NCBI GenBank assembly: GCA_030643145.1
Contig: DAOWMJ010000051.1
Location: forward strand, 1 to 10,553
Direction: 5' to 3'
Origin: Candidatus Latescibacterota bacterium
GTDB taxonomy: Bacteria > Krumholzibacteriota > Krumholzibacteriia > Krumholzibacteriales > WJIX01
DNA: 10,553 nt
The notes under the pieces were generated by a model, which was not told the origin of the DNA, ran no database searches, and worked only from the letters and a program-made list of their open reading frames with translations. This document shows, in pieces, positions 6,682 to 10,553 of this stretch. Position numbers and translations under genes: made by a program. Numbering within the stretch: position 1 is the stretch's first letter; each line of letters begins with the position of its first letter.

Positions 6682-9285
6682 TTATTTTTCACTTTTTACG
6701 ATAAATATGTCCCGGATAAATTCTCCCTGTATCGAATCATTATTCAACAGGTAATCACTCAAATTTCGGTTTGGCAGATAACTCCCGTTCCACGTCCTTA
6801 CACGTATTCTGTAATTACCAGCTTGCATTTCTTCAGGCAAAATAAAAGAAAAATCTTGTTTAACTATCTCTCCCACCTTCCAGATATCCGGATACGACCC
6901 CTCGCCTTTCAAACAACTTGAGACTGTGAAACGATAGAATACACCTTTTGATCTTTCAACCCTTCTTCTGTATTGCTTGCTGTACCACGGCCGATAAAGC
7001 GCCCCCTTCGGATAATCTGTATCAAAACGAACAGTCCACATCAGAGGAACTCCAAACTCGAAATTCTTTTTCAAGCTCCACCAGAAACTGCCGGATACAG
7101 TGTCCCCTGCTGAGATTACATTTTTATTGATGGTAAAAGCTTCAAGCACTACGCCTGAACCAACCTCTACCGGAATCGAGTTCTCAGGAAGAACCTTTCG
7201 ATTATTATCATATAGTGTCGCGAAGGAAGAAACCTGTTGAGCTTTATCAGTGTCATAACTTAGTTCAAACAATATGAAATCGCTATATTCCAGAATCTGC
7301 TTGAAGTACAAACTTTCTTGTAGTTTTCCAATTGACTGTCCGATATATTCACACCCGTTTATTCTATAGAAATCAGATATTTCGGCGCCCTTTTTATCCA
7401 CTACAATGTAATCTATTCCTTCTTTTTCAAGCCAGTCGATATTCCCGTCTACCGGTAACAATGTACAAAGTATATCTCTTACCCTTCTGTTTCGCTCCAG
7501 TGCCATTAAATCGGACGGGGGTTCATGCTGGGCAGATACAACATAAACAAAATGATCAGTTAATCCCGATATAATATAACTTGTAACCGGATCTGAAAGA
7601 ATTACGGAATGCGGGGGTACCAACCTGTTCATAATCTTAAAAAATCGCTGATACCTTTCACACTGGTACTGTTTACCTTTTATTATTCCGTCCGTTTCTT
7701 TAAATAATGAAGCTGCTGTATAACGAACCGGAAAAAAGATAAACAGCCCCAATACAGTCAAAGCAGCGATGCGCTTCAGCACCCCTGCTTTTATTGATAT
7801 ATCCCCGTAATTCATCCTTGATCTACCTGTAAACAAAATCCCGACAAAATCAGAAATCACAAAAGCTAGGAAACAGTACAGCGGGGCTGCATAAAGAATC
7901 CTAAAGTATAGATACCCCATATATTTCTGCAGTATGGTAGAAAAGAATGGTGTAATCACAAACAATACAGGCAGAATATAAAATATTTCTACAACTTTGA
8001 ATTCTTTTCTTTTCCATACTATAAGAAAATAGAATGGTGCAATAAATATCGCGAAAAGAGCGGCAATTCCTAAACTCGCAATTATCTCAAGTGGGTCGAC
8101 AATCGAGAACCACTGCGTTATTTCAAATATTCCCTGTTTGTGAATATGAATAAAATTATACTCCCGCGTAGCAAAGAACAATCTAAAGACCAAAGGGATA
8201 GCCACACCAGCTAACTGAATCCCTGTCAAACTCCAGTATTTCTCCTTCCACATTTTACCGCCGGGCAAATGAACAAAAAGGAATAACCCCGCGAGGAACA
8301 CAAAAAGCAAAGCCGGAAACACAATATGGATAGCTGTCCCTGTGAAAGCGGCAAAAAATAAAAGAATATAATTACCTTTATCCCTTTCATATTTCCTTAA
8401 TTGACGCAGCATAAGACCGATTTCTACCCATAAAACCCCTTGCGCAATATGCCTGCTGTAAGCAACCTTTGTAAACCACATCATTCCCTCACCCCGGAAG
8501 AACAGCATGAACATAAACGCGGCAAAGAGAACCATCGGGAATGAATCCAAGAGTTCACATGCAAAAAACAGAAATGATACAACAACAAAAAACGAGAGAA
8601 AAGAGGGCAGCATTTTCCACATATAAACTGAGGTAACATCCGCCTGGAATGTTAGCAACGCTACCGCGGAATGCCAAATGCCTTTTCTGGGATCGAAAGA
8701 TTTTCCATCACCAGTAATATAGAAAGAATCCCCGGGCAATATCTTTTCACTTTCAAGTGCTCTTCTTATAAAACTCAGATGATCAAGCGAATCTCCATCA
8801 ATAGAAATATCGCCACTTCCAAAAAAGAAGGTAAAACAAAAGGCAAACAAGATTATTAAAAGAAAAAGTTTTCCTCTTTTATTACCGGATTTACTCCCGT
8901 ACATTCTTTTTATTAATTCGCTATCCCTCCGGCCAACATCAAGCCTGGTTCTACTCCTGAAATAAACTAACATAAGTAGAAGGATATTAATGCCAGTTCC
9001 TATAATGGAAATATCAGCAAAATCAATCCCGGGGATAAAACCGAGACAAACAAGAAGTGAAAGATAGGCCAGTCCGGTTATGAATAATTCGCAAATCCCT
9101 CTTAAGGAAAGTATCCATGTATGCTTGTAAAGTCTGAAAAAAAGAATTGGGGGTAAAAATAGAAGTGAATAAAAAGAAAGAATAATTCCGAAAAACTCAG
9201 GACCCGGTATAAACTGGATGCTGGTCAGGAAAGATAAAGTGACAACTGTAAAACTAAATATAAGGAACGCTGTTTGATTCTTCAA
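6682..9285 (-). CDS. GT-C-like polytopic membrane glycosyltransferase with external beta-sandwich domain
   Basis: An 867-residue integral membrane protein (numbered from TTG at 9285). I count about 13 hydrophobic helices, roughly 7-26, 31-50, 63-84, 91-109, 140-156, 224-246, 248-264, 305-338 (possibly two), 355-371, 402-424, 432-452, 463-485 and 506-524. After helix 5 a loop carries DGDSLDH (163-169), an acidic pattern like the catalytic DxD/DE loop of GT-C enzymes (GT39, GT83). Residues 530-690 form an external region with PPHSVILSDPVTSYIISG (557-574), like soluble parts of bacterial GT39-like proteins. Residues about 700-861 look like a carbohydrate-binding-type beta-sandwich: ISAGDTVSGSFWWSL (724-738), SYPDIWKVGEIV (797-808), AGNYRIRVRTWNG (822-834). 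By analogy it would transfer sugar from a polyprenyl-phosphate donor outside the membrane; its GT2 and SMR neighbours fit this. It is not an identified family to me, and a polymerase or unknown membrane protein is possible. Confidence 0.65.
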   Translation of the reverse strand: MKNQTAFLIFSFTVVTLSFLTSIQFIPGPEFFGIILSFYSLLFLPPILFFRLYKHTWILSLRGICELFITGLAYLSLLVCLGFIPGIDFADISIIGTGINILLLMLVYFRSRTRLDVGRRDSELIKRMYGSKSGNKRGKLFLLIILFAFCFTFFFGSGDISIDGDSLDHLSFIRRALESEKILPGDSFYITGDGKSFDPRKGIWHSAVALLTFQADVTSVYMWKMLPSFLSFFVVVSFLFFACELLDSFPMVLFAAFMFMLFFRGEGMMWFTKVAYSRHIAQGVLWVEIGLMLRQLRKYERDKGNYILLFFAAFTGTAIHIVFPALLFVFLAGLFLFVHLPGGKMWKEKYWSLTGIQLAGVAIPLVFRLFFATREYNFIHIHKQGIFEITQWFSIVDPLEIIASLGIAALFAIFIAPFYFLIVWKRKEFKVVEIFYILPVLFVITPFFSTILQKYMGYLYFRILYAAPLYCFLAFVISDFVGILFTGRSRMNYGDISIKAGVLKRIAALTVLGLFIFFPVRYTAASLFKETDGIIKGKQYQCERYQRFFKIMNRLVPPHSVILSDPVTSYIISGLTDHFVYVVSAQHEPPSDLMALERNRRVRDILCTLLPVDGNIDWLEKEGIDYIVVDKKGAEISDFYRINGCEYIGQSIGKLQESLYFKQILEYSDFILFELSYDTDKAQQVSSFATLYDNNRKVLPENSIPVEVGSGVVLEAFTINKNVISAGDTVSGSFWWSLKKNFEFGVPLMWTVRFDTDYPKGALYRPWYSKQYRRRVERSKGVFYRFTVSSCLKGEGSYPDIWKVGEIVKQDFSFILPEEMQAGNYRIRVRTWNGSYLPNRNLSDYLLNNDSIQGEFIRDIFIVKSEK

Positions 9286-9294
9286 AGCAGCGTA

Positions 9295-9301
9295 CTCCTC
9301 C
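9295..9301 (-). promoter_or_regulatory. Ribosome binding site placing the GT-C start at TTG 9285
   Basis: GGAGGAG, the best Shine-Dalgarno match in the window, lies 9 nt before TTG (9285-9283). The longest frame would start at GTG 9303, which overlaps this site, comes directly after a TAA stop and has no ribosome binding site of its own. The TTG start removes six residues (initial M/V-EEYAA). Confidence 0.65.
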
Positions 9302-9334
9302 ACTTAAGAAAATAAAAAACTGCATTACGAAACA

Positions 9335-9697
9335 CTATGTCTTACTGACAAAAAAGACACCGAGACAAATTATTAAGATCCCAATAAGCCTCATATATGA
9401 AAATGTTTCGTTTAAAAGCACCGGGGCAGCCAGTGCTGTAATCACATAAGAAAGACTTACCATTGGAAAGGCCCAACTCAGTTGCGTTCTGGAAAGAATC
9501 ACAATCCATAATACGGCGCTTAAAGCGTATGAAACAAATCCTCCAAGGATAAAACCATTTGTTGCAGCTTTGAGCAACGAAGCGACAAGATTTCCAAAAT
9601 CAATCTTCCCTATTTTATTAACCCCGGCCTTTAGCATAAATTGCCCGGTAGTATTCAAAATTACCGTAACTATTATCATTATCATATTTCTCAGCAT
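9335..9697 (-). CDS. SMR/EamA-type four-helix membrane protein, probable lipid-linked sugar flippase subunit
   Basis: A 120-residue protein with four hydrophobic helices (about 3-22, 46-68, 75-95, 102-118), the size and layout of small multidrug resistance proteins and of ArnE/ArnF, which flip undecaprenyl-phosphate-aminoarabinose. Helix 1 reads ILNTTGQFMLKAGV (13-26). It carries the GQ...K pattern of the ArnE class and no glutamate where EmrE has catalytic E14, so proton-coupled drug export is unlikely. SWAFPMVSLSYV (74-85) and LLNETFS (94-100) match the conserved P..SL.Y and NE motifs of EamA/SMR-like proteins. E97 is the only acidic residue near helices 3-4. A clear AGAGGA (9705-9710) sits 7 nt before the ATG. 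It lies between a polyprenyl-phosphate-sugar-synthase-like GT2 and a GT-C-like transferase, which supports a flippase role. SMR proteins work as dimers; there is no second copy here, so a homodimer or an unlinked partner is needed. Confidence 0.75.
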   Translation of the reverse strand: MLRNMIMIIVTVILNTTGQFMLKAGVNKIGKIDFGNLVASLLKAATNGFILGGFVSYALSAVLWIVILSRTQLSWAFPMVSLSYVITALAAPVLLNETFSYMRLIGILIICLGVFFVSKT

Positions 9698-9704
9698 TTA
9701 ATAA

Positions 9705-9710
9705 TCCTCT
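9705..9710 (-). promoter_or_regulatory. Ribosome binding site for the SMR-type gene
   Basis: AGAGGA on the minus strand, 7 nt before the ATG at 9697. The 54-bp gap it lies in (9698-9751) is the longest inside the minus-strand block and shows no hairpin terminator or clear promoter. Confidence 0.6.
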
Positions 9711-9751
9711 TCTTTATTGGAACAAAAAAACAGCAGCTTATCTCCACATAT

Positions 9752-10429
9752 TTATATTAATCCCAGTCTGAGTCTTACAAGGTAAAGAAGATTTTCAAAA
9801 CCGTCTCTCCACTTATTCAGTTTTACTTCACCGACGCGCGGGTGGTAATTAACATGATATTCGTCAAATTTCAGGTTGGGATTTCTTATCGCGGCTATCT
9901 TAATCTCTTCACTAAGAGGCATTCCATCACTCTTTACTCCTAACATTGGATATATTTTGCTCATATATATCCACATTCCGGATTGTGAATCCTTTATACC
10001 TCTCATGAACAATACAAGAGTAGCGAAAGTTAATATAGCATTGCCAATTATATTAGAAACATTCATCGCATCCTTGTCCTTCAGCGGAAAACGGGACGCT
10101 GAAACAAAATCAAGACCGTTATTCAAAAGGTAATCAATACATTCATCTATTTGTTCAACCGGATATGTCCCGTCTCCATCCATAGTTACAGTAATGTCAC
10201 CTGTTACTTCAGGTAACCCCGCTTTATAAGCAGCGCCATATCCCTTTTTTCTCTCAAAAACGACTCTCGCTCCGAGCGCCTTAGCCACCTCGGATGTTCT
10301 GTCAGTGGAGTTATTATCCACAACCACGATTTCATCAATAAAATCAGGAAGAGATTTTACTACTAGAGCAATTCCTTCTTCTTCATTATAACATGGTATA
10401 ACTACCGATATTTTTTTTTCCTTATACAT
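9752..10429 (-). CDS. GT2 glycosyltransferase, dolichyl/polyprenyl-phosphate-sugar synthase-like
   Basis: A 225-residue inverting GT-A enzyme without the C-terminal membrane helices found in ArnC or GtrB, so it is likely a peripheral protein like the catalytic subunit of dolichol-phosphate mannose synthase. Motifs: VVIPCYNEEEGIALVV (9-24), VVVDNNSTDRT (35-45, nucleotide binding), FERKKGYGAAYKAGL (58-72), TMDGDGTYP (82-90, with the metal-binding DGD), ASRFP (111-115), DSQSGMWIYM (147-156), SEEIKIAAI (173-181) and HPRVGEVKLNKWRDG (196-210), the last typical of this GT2 branch. The expected reaction is transfer of a hexose from a nucleotide sugar to polyprenyl phosphate at the cytoplasmic face; which sugar cannot be read. 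It starts 12 bp after the upstream stop, with only a weak AAGAAAG site before the ATG. A direct glycan-chain transferase role is the alternative. Confidence 0.85.
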   Translation of the reverse strand: MYKEKKISVVIPCYNEEEGIALVVKSLPDFIDEIVVVDNNSTDRTSEVAKALGARVVFERKKGYGAAYKAGLPEVTGDITVTMDGDGTYPVEQIDECIDYLLNNGLDFVSASRFPLKDKDAMNVSNIIGNAILTFATLVLFMRGIKDSQSGMWIYMSKIYPMLGVKSDGMPLSEEIKIAAIRNPNLKFDEYHVNYHPRVGEVKLNKWRDGFENLLYLVRLRLGLI

Positions 10430-10441
10430 TATTTTTCTTTC

Positions 10442-10553
10442 TTAAAAAATTGAAATTATCATTTCTTTAAAAGGAAGAGGCAACTTCATGATTATCTCCT
10501 TTTCCCTATCCCCTATAATCTTCATCCACCTGAAGCTCAGAACGATCAGAATG
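10442..10553 (-). CDS. C-terminal end of an unidentified, probably membrane protein (partial)
   Basis: An open frame runs in from the window edge for 36 codons to a TAA at 10442-10444. The two other minus-strand frames hit stops within the same stretch. The peptide begins ILIVLSFRWMKII, hydrophobic then basic, continues GDREKEIIMKL and ends PLPFKEMIISIF. A last helix followed by a short charged tail would suit a Wzx/PST-type polysaccharide flippase or another glycan-cluster membrane protein, but this is far too little to assign. The 12-bp gap to the GT2 gene suggests the same operon. In-frame ATGs occur inside the stretch, but a separate tiny gene is less likely than the tail of a longer one. 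Confidence 0.5.
   Translation of the reverse strand, partial: ILIVLSFRWMKIIGDREKEIIMKLPLPFKEMIISIF

Noticed and set aside
9304..9334. Possible promoter or terminator in the 31-bp gap between the SMR-type and GT-C genes
   Set aside because: It is simply A/T-rich, with no paired hexamers or hairpin; same-strand spacing fits an operon.
9335..9697. Multidrug efflux (EmrE/Sug) assignment for the four-helix protein
   Set aside because: The helix-1 glutamate required for proton-coupled drug export is absent and the neighbours are glycan genes.
1..10553. Mobile elements, CRISPR arrays, tRNA genes, defence systems
   Set aside because: No transposase or integrase motifs, no terminal inverted repeats, no regularly spaced repeats and no tRNA-like sequence were found by eye on either strand.

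Overview
The window is a bacterial chromosomal segment, moderately AT-rich, densely coded, using the standard code, with AGGAG-type ribosome binding sites and many 1-8 bp gene overlaps. It holds two convergent gene blocks and no tRNA, rRNA, CRISPR array, transposase or phage gene that I can see. The sequence does not fix a taxon. The gene content (DUF5752-TreT-OtsB-OtsA beside a GT4/GT2/GT-C glycan cluster) would suit a free-living, environmental, possibly uncultured lineage, but that is inference.

Plus-strand block (1-4221): a trehalose cluster of four genes. It starts with a DUF5752-type protein made of two copies of one module. A TreT-type GT4 trehalose synthase overlaps its stop by one base. 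Then come trehalose-6-phosphatase (otsB) and trehalose-6-phosphate synthase (otsA), which overlap by 8 bp. The cluster therefore encodes two separate routes to trehalose: NDP-glucose plus glucose in one step (TreT), and NDP-glucose plus glucose-6-phosphate followed by dephosphorylation (OtsA/OtsB). otsB has no visible Shine-Dalgarno sequence, but a TACAAT hexamer lies 7 bp before its ATG, so a second, leaderless transcript for otsBA is possible.

Junction (4222-4288): 67 bp between convergent stop codons, with T-runs and a 10-bp direct repeat but no convincing GC-rich terminator hairpin.

Minus-strand block (10553 down to 4289): a surface-glycan cluster. In transcription order it has the C-terminal end of an unidentified, probably membrane protein; a GT2 of the dolichyl/polyprenyl-phosphate-sugar synthase type; a four-helix SMR/EamA-type protein resembling the ArnE/ArnF lipid-sugar flippase class; a 13-helix GT-C-like membrane protein with an external C-terminal beta-sandwich; and two GT4 glycosyltransferases joined by a 4-bp TTGA overlap. 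GT2, small flippase and GT-C protein together have the composition of an 'activate, flip, transfer' pathway that charges a polyprenyl phosphate with a sugar, moves it across the membrane and transfers it outside. The two GT4 enzymes probably build a cytoplasmic glycan for the same envelope structure.

The least understood items are the duplicated DUF5752 protein tied to treT, and the acceptor and sugar of the GT2/SMR/GT-C set.
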